64,000 bases of DNA from Capra hircus. Taxonomy: Eukaryota; Chordata; Mammalia; Artiodactyla; Bovidae. The stretch is from assembly GCF_001704415.2 (NCBI RefSeq), contig NC_030831.1, positions 46,918,134 through 46,982,133 of the forward strand. The letters are read 5' to 3'. The position numbers were made by a program, and so were the translations under genes. This document shows, one piece after another, positions 43,843 to 55,483 of this stretch (within the stretch, counting starts at the first letter, position 1; each line of letters opens with the position of its first letter). The notes under the pieces were generated by a model. It searched no databases, had not been told where the DNA came from, and worked only from the letters and a program-made list of their open reading frames with translations.

Positions 43843-45088
43843 CAGGTGTACGTATGTCTCCTCCCTCTTGCATCTCCATCCCACCTCCCGCCCATTCCCA
43901 CCCCTCTAGGTTATTACAGAGCCCCAATTTGAGTTCCCTGAGTCATACAGCAAATTCTCATTGGCTGTCTATTTACATATGTTAGTGTATATGCATCCAT
44001 CCTACTCTCTCCATTTATCTCACTCTCTCCCCCATTTATCTTACTCTCTTCTCCCCCACCCTTGTCCCTGAGTCTTTTCTCTATGTCTGCATTTGCACTG
44101 CTATTTTGTGAACAGATTCATCAGTACCATCCTTCTAGATGACATATATATGCGTAAATACAGGATATTTTTTTCTTTTTCTGACTTACTTCACTGTATA
44201 ATAGGCTCTAGGTTCATCCACCTCATTAGAACTGACTCAAATGTGTTCCTTTTTACGGCTGAGTAATTATATATGTACCGCGGCTTCTTTATCCGTTCAT
44301 CTGTCAATGGACATCTAGGTTGCTTCCAAGTCTTGGCTACTGTAAGTAGTGCTGCAATTAACATTGGGGTATATGTGTCTTTTTCAGTTTTGATTTCCTC
44401 AGGGTAATGCCTAGGAGTGGTATTGCTGGGTCACATGGTATCTTTATTCCTAGTTTTTAAAGGAATCTCCATACTGTCTTCCATAGTGGCTGTATCAATT
44501 TACATTCTCACCAGCAGTGTAGGAGGGTGCCCTTTTCTTCACACCCTCTCCAGCACTTGTTGTTTGTGGATTTTTTTGATTCTGGCCATTCTGTCTGGGG
44601 TGAAGTGATATCTCATTGTAGTTCTGATTTGCATTTCTCTAATCATGAGTGACGTTGAGCATCTTTTTATGTTTATTACCATTTGTATGTCTTCTTTGGA
44701 GAAATATCTGTTTAGGTCTTTTGCCCACTTTTTGATTGGGTTGTTTGTTTTTCTGGTATTGAGTTGTATGAGTTTCTTGTATATTTTGGAAATTAATTCT
44801 CTGTCAGTTGTTTAATTTGCTTTTATTTTCTCCCATTCTGAGGGTTGTCTGTTCACCTTGTTTATAGTTTCTTTTGCTGTGTAAAAGCTTTCAAGTTTAA
44901 TTATGTCCCATTTATTTATTAATTCTTGTTTTTATTCCATTCTAGGAGGTGGGTCACAAATGATCTTGCTATTATTTATGTCATACAGTGTTCTGCTTAT
45001 GTTTTCATCTAAGAGTTTTATAGTTTCTGGTCTTACATTTTGGTCTTTAGTATATTTCAAGTTAATCTTTGTGTATGGTATTAGGGAA

Positions 45089-47079
45089 TAGATCTGATAG
45101 ACAGAGCGGCTGATGAACTATGGACGGAGGTTTGTGACATTGTACAGGAGACAGGGATCAAGACCATCCCCAAGGAAAAGAAATGCAAAAAAGCAAAATA
45201 GCTGTGAAAAGAAGAGAAGTGAAAAGCAAAGGAGAAAAGGAAAGATATACCCATCTGAATGCAGAGTTCCAAAGAATAGCAAGGAGAGATAAGAAAGTCT
45301 TCCTCAGCGATCAGTGCAAAGAAATAGAGGAAAACAATAGAATGGGAAAGACTAGAGATCTCTTCAAGAAAATTAGAGATACCAAGGGAACATTTCATGC
45401 AAAGATGGGCTCAATAAAGGAAAGAAATGGTATGGACCTAACAGAAGCAGAAGATATTAAGAAGAAGTGGCAAGAATACACAGAAGAACTGTATAAAAAA
45501 GATCTTCATGACACAGGTAATCACGATGGTGTGATCACTTACCTAGAGCCAGACATCTTGGAATGGGAAGTCAAGTGGGCCTTAGGAAGCATCATTACGA
45601 ACAAAGCTAGTGGAGGTGATGGAATTCCACTTGAGCTATTTCTGATCTTAAAAGGTGGTGCTGTGAAAGTGTTGCACTCAATATGTCAGCAAATTTGGAG
45701 AACTCAGCAGTGGCCACAGGACTGGAAAAGATCAGTTTTCATTCCAATCCCAAAGAAAGGCAATGCCAAAGAATGCTCAAACTACCGTACAATTGCACTC
45801 ATCTCACATGCTAGTAAAGTAATGCTCAAAATTCTTCAAGCTATGCTTCAATAGTACGTGAACTGTGAAATTCCAGATGTTCAAGCTGGTTTTAGAAAGG
45901 GCAGAGGAACCAGAGATCAAGTTGCCAACATCTGCTGGATCATCAAAAAAGCAGGAGAGTTCCAGAGAATATCTATTTCTGCTTTATTGACTATGCCAAA
46001 GCCTTTGACTGTGTGGATCACAATAAACTGTGGAAAATTCTGAAAGAGATGGGAATACCAGATCACCTGACCTGCCTCTTGAGAAACCTGTATGCAGGTT
46101 AGGAAGCAACAGTTAGAATTGGACATGGAACAACAGACTGGTTCCAAATAGGAAAAGGAGTATGTCAAGGCTGTATATTGTCAGTCTGCTTATTTAACTT
46201 ACAAGCAGAGTACATCATGAGAAATACTGGGCTGGAAGAAGCACAAGCTGGACTCAAGATTGCCAGGAGAAATATCAATAACCTCAGATATGCAGATAAC
46301 ACCACCCTTAGGACAGAAAGCGAAAAAGAACTAAAGAGCCTCTTGATGAAAGTGAGAGGAGAGTGAAAATGTTGGCTTAAAGCTCAACATTCAGAAAACA
46401 AAGATCATGGCATCTAGTCCCATCACTTCATGGCAAATAGATGGGGAAACAGTGGAAACAGTGTCAGACTTTATTTTGGGGGCTCCAAAATCACTGCAGA
46501 TGGTGATTGCAGCCATGAAATTTAAAGACGCTTACTCCTTGGAAGGAAAGTTATGACCAATCTAGACAGCGTATTAAAAAGTAGAGACATTACTTTGTCA
46601 ACAAAATAGTCAAGGCTGTGGTTTTTCCAGCGGTCATGTATAGATGTGAGATTTGGACGGTGAAGAAAGCTGAACGCCGAAGAATTGATACTTTCAAACT
46701 GTGGTGTTGGAGAAAACTCTTGAGAGTCCCTTGGACTGCAAGGAGATCCACCCAGTCCATCCTAAAGGAGATCAGTCCTAGCTTTTCATTGGAAGGACTG
46801 ATGTTGAAGCTGAAACTCCAATACTTTGGCCACCTGATGAGAAGAGCTGACTCTTCTCAGAGTCGCAGAAGAGCTGACACATCCCTGATGCTGGCAGGGA
46901 TTGGGGGCAGGAGGAGAAGGGGACGACAGAAGATAAGATGGTTGGATGGCCTCACCGAGTCAAGGGACATGAGTTTGGGTAAACTCCGGGAGTTGGTGAT
47001 AGACAGGGAGGCCTGGTGTGCTATGGTTCATGGGGTCACAAAGAGTCAGACATGACTGAGTGACTGAACTGAACTGAAA
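45089..47079 (+). mobile_element. BovB (RTE) LINE, 5' truncated, 2 kb
   Basis: Longest BovB of the window. The frame 45183-45854 (223 codons) holds the region between endonuclease and reverse transcriptase and the first RT motifs (MGSIKERNGMDLTEAEDIKK, SVFIPIPKKGNAKECSNYRT, then IALISHASKVMLKILQ) and ends at a TAG. The RT continues with VQAGFRKGRGTRDQVANICW, then YAKAFDCVDH in another frame, then GVCQGCILS. The catalytic box reads YADN (46289-46300) instead of YADD. The C-terminal region and the 3' end 'gactgaactgaactgaa' close the copy. Stops and frameshifts make it inactive. It lies in the L1, flanked by similar 'tggtnttagg' sequence on each side. Confidence 0.95.
45183..45854 (+). pseudogene. 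BovB ORF fragment with RT N-terminal motifs
   Basis: 223-codon open frame, the longest in the window. It contains the DILEWEVKWALGSIITNKAS and DGIPLELF region and the RT fingers motif PIPKKGN. It is a retrotransposon polymerase remnant and not a host gene. Confidence 0.93.
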
Positions 47080-47198
47080 TGATGGTGTTAGGAAGTATTG
47101 TAATTTAATTCTTTTGCACATAGTTATCCAGTTCTTCCAGCACAGCTTATTAAAGAGACTGTCTTTTTCCCGTTTTATATTCTTGCTTCTTTTATGAC

Positions 47199-48760
47199 AA
47201 CAAAAACACGATTACCCAAAACCTATGGGATGCAAAAAGAGCAGTTCTAGGGAAGTTTATGGAGAAGGAAATGGCAACCCACTCCAGTGTCCTTGCCTGG
47301 AGAATCCCAGGGACGAGGGATCCTGGTCGGGCTTCCGTCTCTGGGGTCCCACTGAGTCGGACACCACTGAAGCGACTTAGCAGCAGCAGCAGCAGGGAAG
47401 TTTATAGCAGTACAACCCTACCTCAAAAAACAAGAAAAACATTGAATAGATAATCTAACTCTACATCTAAAGCAGCTAGAAAAAGAACCAAAAAATCCCA
47501 AAGTCAGAAGAAGGGAAGAAATCATAACAGTCAGAGCAGAAATAAATGAAAAAAAGAGAAAGAAACAATAATAAAGATTAATAAAACTAAAAACTGGTTC
47601 TTTGAGAAGATAAACAGCATTGACAAACCATTAGCCAGACTCATCAAGAAAAAGGTGGAGAAAAATCAAATCAACAAAAAAGGTGAGGTTACAACAGACA
47701 ACATAGAAATACAAAGGATTGTAAGAGAATATTATGATCAACTATATGCTAATAAAATGGACAGTTTAGAGGAAATGGACAGATCCTTAGGAAAGTTCAA
47801 GCTCCCGAGACTGAAGCAGAAAGAAATACAAAGTCTGAACAAGCTGATTACAAACACTGAAGTTGAAACCGTGATCGAAATCTCCCGAAAAACAAAAACT
47901 TAGGACCAGATGTTTTCACAGGGGAGTTCTATCAAACATTTAGAGAAGAGCTAATCCCTGCCCTTCTGAAAGTCTTCCCAAAAATTGTAGAGGAAGGGGC
48001 ACTCACAGACTCATTCTACGAGGCCACAATCACCCTGATACCAAAACCAGGCAAAGATATCATGAAAAAAGAAAGTTATAGGCCAATATCAATGATGAAT
48101 ACAGATGCAAAAATCTTCAACAAAATTCTAGCATGCAGAATTTAACAACACATTAAAAAGATCATACACCATGATCTTGGATTTATCCCAGGGATGCAAG
48201 GATACTTCAATATACACAAATCAATTAATGTGATACACCATATTAACAAGTTGAAAAATAGAAACCCCATGATAATCTCAATAGATGCATAAAAAGCTTT
48301 TGACAAAATTCAGCACCCATTTATGGTAAAAACTCTTCAAAAAATGGGCATAGAAGGAACCTACCTTAACATAATAAAGGCCATATACAACAAACGCACA
48401 GCAAACATTCTCAGTGGTGAGTAACTGAAGACATTCCCTCTGACATCAGGATGTCCATTCTCACCACTATTATTCAACATAGCTTTGGAAGCCCAGTTTC
48501 AGCAATCAGAGAAGAGAAAGAAATAAAAGAAATCCAGAGTCTAAAGGAAGAAGTAAAACTCTCACTACTTGCCGATTACATGATACTATATATAAAAACC
48601 CTAAAAATACTATCAGAAAATCACTAGAACTAATCAGTGAATTTAGTAAAGTTGCAGGATACAGAATCAATATACAGAAATCACTTGCATTCCTATATAC
48701 TAACAATGACCAATCAGAAAGAAATTAAGGAATCAATCCCATTTACCGTAGTATATGGTA
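47199..48760 (+). repeat. L1, inverted 5' segment (ORF2 middle), sense strand +
   Basis: Fragmented plus-strand frames encode L1 ORF2 from QNLWDAKRAV and GKFIAVQPYLKKQEK through LPRLKQKEIQSLNKLITNTE, then the RT region (SFYEATITLIPKPGKD, FIPGMQGYFNIHKSINVIHH). A degenerate LLADYM stands where FADDM is expected. The orientation is opposite to the 3' segment at 43425-47198, giving the twin-priming structure. Confidence 0.88.
47261..47393 (+). repeat. BOV-A2-type SINE (half unit) with target-site duplication
   Basis: GGAGAAGGAAATGGCAACCC to the (AGC)n end. It is flanked by AGGGAAGTTTAT at 47249-47260 and 47394-47405. Confidence 0.95.
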
Positions 48761-49889
48761 TATTTTATATTATAAAATTTTATTATACCTTCCAGTCACC
48801 TTAAGAAAATACTTGTTTTAATTTATGCTTCAATGTAAGGTGGGTCCTGCTCAGAAATCCTGTTAAACTATTGCACTCTGTCGGGTGACTGGTAAGTAAT
48901 CAATACAAAGTGAATGTAAATATATTTTCTGAAAAAAAAATTCCTTTAAAATATTGCACTTAAGTTACATTTCCTTGGAGAGGCTCATCTTCAAAATATT
49001 ATGGCTTATTTGAAAGTGATCATAAAATATTTTTAAAAGATTGATTTACCTAAAATACCTAAAATAACCTATTTATTACTTTGTGATTGTCCTCAAGTTA
49101 CTTCAAAAGTGTATATTTTTATAAATTTTTATCACCCCTATCAGATTGTAATTTTTGGAAATCTATGCTGACATCTTCTGTTTCATTGTTCTTCATCTTG
49201 AGTCTAACTCAGTGCCAGATGGGATTTAAACTTAATGCTCTTAAATTTATGGGTTTCATTTGATTCTAGTTAGCTATATTTCAATTAGCTTAAATCCAAC
49301 TAACTAGAATTCTTATCAGCCTGAAGACTTCTTTCTAACATTCCATTTCTATGGGCTGAGGAACAGCAAAACTTACAAGGTGCCCTCAGAATCAGCTTCG
49401 AATCAGTGAGCAAAAAACACTGTAAGGTGTTCAGAGAAAAGATTCCATCAGATTCCTTGGACAGGACTCACCTAAGCAGAAGAAAAAATTCAGATGTTTA
49501 TGAATATGGATTTTCTTGTTCAATGTTGAACAGCCAGAAAAGTCATTTAACTAGAATGCTCCATTCTCTGGGAGCATTTTATTTAACTCCAATTTTCCTC
49601 TGCTTCAGGAAGACTTCTGAGAATGAGGAAACAATTCCACCCCCAATTTCTCCCCTTTCCTTTACCAAATATTTTAAAAGTTGTCTTTAAAACAATATTA
49701 AGAGTAAAAAGACCCCTGAGCTATCTTTCCAGAGGAAACCAGAACAGTTGCTGGTGCAGCTTTCCAGAGCATTTATTTGTATTCACATTAACCTCAACAA
49801 CCATATCTCGATTTTCCCTTGCTTTTAAAACACAAGTAGGAACATAGTACATATACTCTTCTGTACCTTGTGATTTTTTTTCACACTTA
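48761..49889. other. Unassigned intron sequence
   Basis: A/T-rich intron w10-w11 sequence; no repeat recognised with confidence. Confidence 0.5.
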
Positions 49890-50370
49890 ACAATGTAACT
49901 TGGATGTTGCTCTACCGTTTTATAGACAGCCCTAACATGGTTTTTATATGTCTGCATGCCATTTCATTGCATGGTTAAAGACAAAATGTGTTTAACCAGC
50001 CTTTTCTCAATGGACATTTCCATTGTTCCCAGTCTCTTGCTATTATGAAGAAAGCTCTCCAAGCTCCTGTCTGCATATAGTATAGTGTAGGACAGTTTCT
50101 TTGAAGTAGAGTCACTGATCAGAAGGAAGGAAAACCACTGGTTGACAAATTCCCTGCTGACAGGGTTGCACCAGCTTCACTCCCGTCAATGTGTGTGTGT
50201 TGGTTTCCACAGCCAACACCATGTAGCACCCCAATTTAAAAATCTTTGCCAGTCTGATAGTGAAAGTAATATTTCAGCGCTGAGATTTGCATTTCTTTCA
50301 TTCTGAATGAATTTAACATCGTTTTATAGGTTTAGAAGATATTCATATTTCTTTCTGTGAAATACATTTT
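49890..50370 (-). repeat. Old L1 fragment, antisense
   Basis: '…ccttttctcaatggacatttccattgttcccag…', '…ttgaagtagagtcactgatcag…', '…gatttgcatttctttcattc…' recall antisense late ORF2 of old L1. Heavily diverged. Confidence 0.65.
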
Positions 50371-50404
50371 TATTTTGGATATTAAAAATAATTCAAAAGG
50401 AAAA

Positions 50405-50590
50405 CAGAGTCAGCTTGTAGTGCAGGAAATGTAAGAGACCCTGGTTCGATCCCTGGGTGGAGAAGATCCTGGAGAAGGAAATGGCTACACATTCCAGTAT
50501 TCTTGCCTGGAAAATTCCTTGGACAGAGGAGTCTGGTGGGCTATAGTCCATAGGGTCACAAAGAGTCAGACATGACCAAACAACTAGGTG
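50405..50590 (+). repeat. Bov-tA SINE, head deleted
   Basis: Starts inside the tRNA-like head (…GAGACCCTGGTTCGATCCCT) and ends CATGACCAAACAACTA. Confidence 0.92.
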
Positions 50591-51454
50591 TGCACACAAT
50601 CACGCAACCTGGAAGGAACCTATCTTCTGTGCTTTCTGAAATTACTCTATTTTCTGAGCTCCTGGAAAGAGCCACACCTGGAAAATCTTGGTCATGCTCT
50701 CAAGATTCTTATTGTGAAGCTTTCAGATAAAGAAAGCCCTTCAAGACCTTCTCCTAAAGCAGAGATGCTTTCCTACCATTTGCATCTCTTTCTACTCCAA
50801 TTAAGGAGTTATTTATAGGGAACCCTTTTGTTTCTCCCTTCCCTCCTAATGTTTATGCCTCTTAGGAGTTGATGCTATTGAGTAGTTGAGTGGTCTCTTT
50901 AGCAAATGCACACACCTGTTGGTGGTTACATCTTTCAACATTTCATGGCCATGCCCCCCCCTCCTGATTGCATGATTTAACTTCCTCCAAGTACTTTTGA
51001 AAAATTTTAGACTAATGCTTCCCGAGTGCTTACCCAGGATTCCATATGTTCTCTGGCCATGGGAAAGTAGTGGTCCACATGGAGAGGTGGGCTTCAAATG
51101 TGGTTCTCCTTCCACCGGGATGTTTGGTCTTATTGAACCCGATGGCCTCTCTGCAATTTGGGGAGTCCTTAAAATGTGTATGGTTCCAAAAGAGTCCGAG
51201 TATGCCATTTTTCATCGGGTAGACTGCTGCTGCTGTAATCATCCTTATTATCAGTTCTATTTGAGCCTTTCTGTTCGTGACAGGAAGAGACTTCCTGCCT
51301 CTAATGAGCTGGTATCTGTTGTCTGTCTAAAGAGCTTTTGTGATGAGTGTCCCAGCATTGACACTGTTCTTGTAAGCTCCTTGGACTGAGCGAGTTGTCC
51401 TGGCCACATAAAATAGGATTCTGTGAAAGGAAAACACTAGTGCATATCAGCTTG
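50591..51454. other. Unassigned intron sequence
   Basis: No element recognised. Open frames 50997-51389 (+) and 50846-51208 (-) overlap each other and show no family resemblance. Confidence 0.5.
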
Positions 51455-51662
51455 GAAGGGGCGCTGGTGGTAAAGAACCCATCTGTCCGTGAAGGAGACA
51501 TAAGAGACGTGGGTTCAGTCTCTGGGTTGGGAAGATCCCCTGGAGAAGGGAATGGGGACCCTCTTCAGTATTCTTGCCTGGAGAATCCCATGGACAGAGG
51601 AGCCTGGTGGGCTATGGTCCATAGGGTTGCAAAGAGTTGGACACAACTGAAGCAACTTAGCA
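51455..51662 (+). repeat. Bov-tA SINE, diverged head
   Basis: GGGGCGCTGGTGGTAAAGAA to CAACTGAAGCAACTTAG. Confidence 0.92.
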
Positions 51663-52399
51663 TGCACGCACATGAACAGGCAGGGACCACACGCACAGCA
51701 ATGGTAAAGATGAGGCTGTTCCCATTCAGTGACAGCGAGGCCTGTAAAAGATGACTGGCTACTACTACGAAAACCACAATCTGGCCTTTTCTGAGCCCTT
51801 CCCCTCTTCTTTACTCTGTGATGCTTTGCTAGTGCTAAGTGACAGGGAGAATAAATCCCCTATGCCTATTTAAGAACATCTATTCTTTTCTAAATCTCTA
51901 ATGCTTTCTCTGATCAACCAGGGAAAAACTGTATATGGTGCTCAAGTGATCAGTTTCAGGGCTTTTTGAAAAAAGGTATAGTTTCTTATACTCTTTTCCT
52001 CACCACCACATTTCCCTCTAGAGCTCTTGAGTTTGTTTTTATATGTCTGTTCTTTTGCTGGTTGCTTTCCTGTTCCTGTTCAGTCTATAATATTTTACTC
52101 TGGAATTGAGCATTTTATTCAATCGGGAATTGCCTCGAAGTACCTGAGCCTACCAAACAGCAGTGTGGGGGGTCCTGGGGAGTAATTTGGGGAGCAGAAA
52201 AGGGCAGAATTCTTCAGCCTTGTTGCTCACAACTGGATCTCTATTCTTTTTCTGCAGTTCTTTCTTCCGAGAATTACCTTCTTATTGTCCCTAAGTGTTA
52301 AGCGAAAAAAATTGTTAAATGATTTTACATCTTCTACAGCTTTTGTGTCCATATGGAACACGTCATTGGCAGGGGATCTCAAGGGTTAACTAACTGACT
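51663..52399. other. Unassigned intron sequence
   Basis: No exon or repeat recognised. Confidence 0.5.
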
Positions 52400-52625
52400 G
52401 GAAGTTCAGGAACTGAGTTTTGTCTTAAGCTCTCCCACTTATGATTAGTAACCTTGAGCTCACCACTTATTCTCTCTGGCTCTCATTTTATCAGGTGATA
52501 GATGGAAATAATTGGACCATCCAACCCCATGGGGTAGTGCTAGGGAGAAATAACTAATGATTATAAAGTTGTTGTGAGATAAAGTGCAGCATAGATGCTT
52601 AATATTACAGCCATCCTAATCTTTT
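52400..52625 (+). repeat. MIR SINE
   Basis: '…aactgagttttgtcttaagctctcccacttatg…cctggctctcattttatcaggtgatagatggaaataat…' MIR pattern, ending 70 bp before exon w11. Confidence 0.75.
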
Positions 52626-52691
52626 AATCTCTGGGGCCATCTGAGAACTTTAAGTATATGGATTTGAACATGTTGGTTTTCTCCCACCCAG

Positions 52692-52783
52692 GTGTTATTT
52701 GAACTTGCCCGCTATCACGCCCCCTCCACCATCTTCCTGGACGAGCTGGAGTCAGTGATGAGCCAAAGAGGCACGGCTCCTGG
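52692..52783 (+). CDS. KATNAL2: KATNAL2 exon w11: Walker B
   Basis: Acceptor CCCAG ends at 52691 and donor GTAACA starts at 52784. The exon is 92 bp: 30 codons plus two bases of a split Gly. It reads VLFELARYHAPSTIFLDELE, then SVMSQRGTAP. IFLDE is the Walker B motif; Asp coordinates magnesium and Glu activates water for ATP hydrolysis. The upstream intron of about 9.8 kb is the longest between two AAA exons here and holds the L1/BovB nest. The Pro in GTAPGG differs from the Ser I recall in human. Confidence 0.96.
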
Positions 52784-53929
52784 GTAACAGACCGAGTGTT
52801 TTTTTGGTCCTCACTTTTCCCCTCCTGTAAGTGTGTTTGATGGTCGGAAGCCCATCGACATTTACCAGCAGAATGAGCCTATTAATAAGCCAACAAATTT
52901 TCTGCAGACACACGGAAAGGTCTTTAAATTAGATCCTGTTAACTGAATAGCTGATTTAAGTAGTTTTTATAACCGGAGGAAATGTCCTCCTCCCTTCCCC
53001 CCTTCCCCACAGAGTGGTTTTCAGGCCCAAAGATCACCCAGCCCCTGATCCCAGGCCGCCATAACCGTTATGCTAGCTCAAAATAGCTGCCTGTAAGCGC
53101 CTCTGCTGGAGTCAGAGGGGCTGCCTGTGGGGAGCGGGGCTCCCCAGGGCCGAGTCTGGAGAGGAGGCCCTTGAGAAGGTGTGTGAGGCTGGGGAAGTCA
53201 CTGCTTCTCTGTGACACCAGACTGCGGCTCAGCCTGACCGATTGTGAACATGTCACACACGTTATCTCTAAAGATTAAGTGTCCACTAGGGTCCCCAGCC
53301 GGAAAGCCCACATCTCAGACTGTAATGAGGCTCTCCCTCTGTGTGTGTGTATGTGTGTGTGAGTGGTGTTTTAAGAGTTGTTTTTCTTTGAAACGTTTTA
53401 CTAACCTTGATATCCCTGGCTTGAAAAAACAGGTCTCAGGGAAATCTCAGCACAGCTGCATTTATTGATGGCCTCCAGCGGTCTGTCATCAAGACAAAAT
53501 TGATAGTAATAAAAAGCAAATAATTATCTTGTTGGAAGTATAACTAGAATTTAATTTATGAAATTTTACTTATGAAGAACCATTTCCCCAGCAGAGAGAA
53601 AATAGCCATCAAGACATACCCAGGATGCTCAGGACTGCAACTATTTCTATGGCTTAAAGGGTGCTAGTCAGCCCTGGACTCCAGAGAGGGCCTGATGGGA
53701 GAGGCAGCTGCGGCGGGGCCTGGCGGGGAGCCCACCGGAGTGCCGAGTGTCACTCGTCGGCACGGCCCCATGCAGGCGGCCTGCCTTCACCCTTGTGTGC
53801 AGTCTGTCGGCCTCCATCCCCAGGGTTCCCCACAGCTGTGACTGAGCTGCTTTGGAAACTCCTCCTCTATTAGCCTTAAGCCTGTCAGTTTCCTCCTCTG
53901 GAAGTTAAACACTAAACCTGGAGGCTTCA
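52784..53929. other. Unassigned intron sequence
   Basis: Locally GC-rich around 53690-53830 and with a short (TG)n at 53340-53362. No exon recognised. Confidence 0.5.
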
Positions 53930-54430
53930 AAGTGTCACGCGAGTGTATGTTCCTCGGTTCTTTGTCTCGTCACAACAAAGATTTGGAGTGACGGACATTA
54001 AAGCCCCCTCGGCGAGTCACAGCTCTCAGGTCTTGGATAGACCGTGTTATAGCTCTCAGGTCTCGAATGGACCATGTTATAGCTCTTAGACAAATCAGTG
54101 TTACAGCTCAGTGTCACAGCTCTATTTTATTTAGAAGATAGCAGGAAAATCCATCTTCGAGCCGTGAGGGCACGTAGACGGAGGAGAAGAGTGCCCCAGC
54201 GTGCAGGAGAGAGAAAGCTGGCTTTGGCCCCTCTATTTATATGTTTATCTCTCCCTGGGCCTGTCCTCTGTAAACTGGGCCAGCCAGGAGTGTTTGTTTT
54301 ACCTGAGGTCCTCACTCCAGTCCTCGGGCCTTTTTTTGTTCCATTTTCACGGGCTTTTCCCTTCCTTGTCTTGCAGCCACCGCCATTTTGGACTCCTTTT
54401 CCCTGTTCTACCTACCTAACAAAAGGATCA
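53930..54430. repeat. Possible LTR-type repeat with internal tandem units
   Basis: A CpG-bearing block unlike its surroundings. Near 54027-54086, about 30-bp units (AGCTCTCAGGTCT…GACC.TGTTAT) occur twice and decay into shorter AGCTC-containing copies. The composition and the internal reiteration suggest an LTR or similar repeat. No coding remnant and no clear terminal repeats were seen. Confidence 0.4.
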
Positions 54431-55372
54431 GGGAACAAGGGCAGGTGCTCTGAAGACTTTGGGGGTCATATTATGTTAAAAGACTGCGAATTATGTGTTA
54501 ATACTAGATAAATATATAACTCTACTGTGAGACTGGCTTTTCTCTGAGGTAGAAAGGGGCACAGTTCCTAAAAAAATCCCAGAAGCCTAATTTGGGCTGC
54601 CAGCATGCACGTGCAGAGATGAGACCCTGAGTGTGTGTTGTGCTAGAATGGCCTTTTATTGTCCTTTAACTTGATCTACATGAGCGCTTGCTGGAGGTGT
54701 CCAGGCTTAGCCCCATTTCGATTGTGCAGGTCCTCTCGGGTCCTGAGGGTGGCCTCAGACAGTGGGGGTGGCGGGGAAACTGGAGGGTGAATTTGCACAG
54801 AAAACGGCCTCTAACCCGTTTTCCATGCTGTGCATGGAAAGCCTAGTTTCCCCGCCGTTCTCTCCTCTTCATTAGAAGAGAAGGAAACAGATTGTGTTGT
54901 AGCTCATCTCGCTTCTTGGACAGTTTATATCCATAGATTACACTAAACAATAATGTGTGTAAAATACTCTCATGCCCGCTGTATAAATGAAAACGATTTT
55001 CAATGAAGCCTTTTTTTTTTTTAAAGGGTGGATGATTCTGCAGGTCGGTACAGCTGGGCTGCCTTTTTAAGTCTACTAGTGCCACGGTCTCCCCCTCGGT
55101 TATTTTCCGGTTCATTGCCAACCTTTGGTTTTCTTTTCGGTATCATCATTGTATTAATTTACTTCCTTTCTGGTACTATTTGAAAAGAGTTCCAATTGCT
55201 CATTTCCTCCAGCCTTGGGGTGAGCAGCTCCTGAGAATGTGGCAGGGCAGGGGTTACTTGTCCGAGGGGAACTCAGTCTGCAGTCACCGCGTCCTTACTG
55301 TGAGCCTCACTGTGGTCTCGGAAGCAAAGACTCTGCCTCTTGGGAGCATCTCACCTCCTCGCCTTACTCTAG
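54431..55372. other. Unassigned intron sequence
   Basis: No repeat recognised. A T-run lies at 55011-55022. Ends at the acceptor of exon w12. Confidence 0.5.
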
Positions 55373-55483
55373 GGGAGAGCATGAAGGCAGCCTGAGGATG
55401 AAGACGGAGCTTCTGGTGCAGATGGACGGGCTGGCTCGTTCCGAGGATCTCGTGTTTGTCTTAGCAGCCTCCAACCTGCCATG
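55373..55483 (+). CDS. KATNAL2: KATNAL2 exon w12: sensor 1
   Basis: Acceptor CTCTAG ends at 55372 and donor GTAAGA starts at 55484. The exon is 111 bp: one base completing Gly, 36 codons, and two bases of a split Trp. It reads GEHEGSLRMKTELLVQMDGL, then ARSEDLVFVLAASNLP. The Asn of LAASN is sensor 1. The next expected exon (arginine finger region, starting E-L-D after Trp) was looked for to 64000 and not found, so at least 8.5 kb of intron follows. Confidence 0.96.

Larger units (their letters stand above)
43425..47198 (-). repeat. L1, 3' segment, antisense, invaded by SINEs and BovB
   Basis: The L1 3' end starts at about 43425 (TTTTTAATTGATTGAAGATT). The element runs through its 3' UTR and ORF2 C-terminal region (43843-45088) and resumes at 47080-47198 ('ttaggaagtattgtaattt…attaaagagactgtc…'). 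The gaps are filled by two Bov-tA units (43515-43842) and a BovB (45089-47079). The two L1 pieces are contiguous in L1 coordinates. Confidence 0.88.
19184..55483 (+). other. KATNAL2: KATNAL2 gene, internal part (12 coding exons)
   Basis: Twelve exons join without a frame break into 385 codons that match katanin p60 A-like 2. All junctions have AG acceptors and GT donors and all phases are compatible. Domain order is LisH motif, basic/polar linker, pre-AAA segment, then the AAA core with Walker A (GPPGTGKT), Walker B (IFLDE) and sensor 1 (LAASN). Katanin-family AAA proteins form hexamers that sever microtubules; KATNAL2 is known from mouse work to act in sperm tail and manchette formation and in cilia. 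That role is family knowledge and not visible here. The first coding exon (about 17 residues before the first exon seen) and the C-terminal exons after W of the NLPW motif were not found in the window. Confidence 0.96.

Noticed and set aside
53660..53860. GC-rich stretch considered as a CpG island or promoter
   Set aside because: Too short and with no transcript evidence or first exon nearby.
54098..54511. 137-residue open frame considered as a gene
   Set aside because: It lies in the putative LTR-like block and has no family resemblance or conserved motif.
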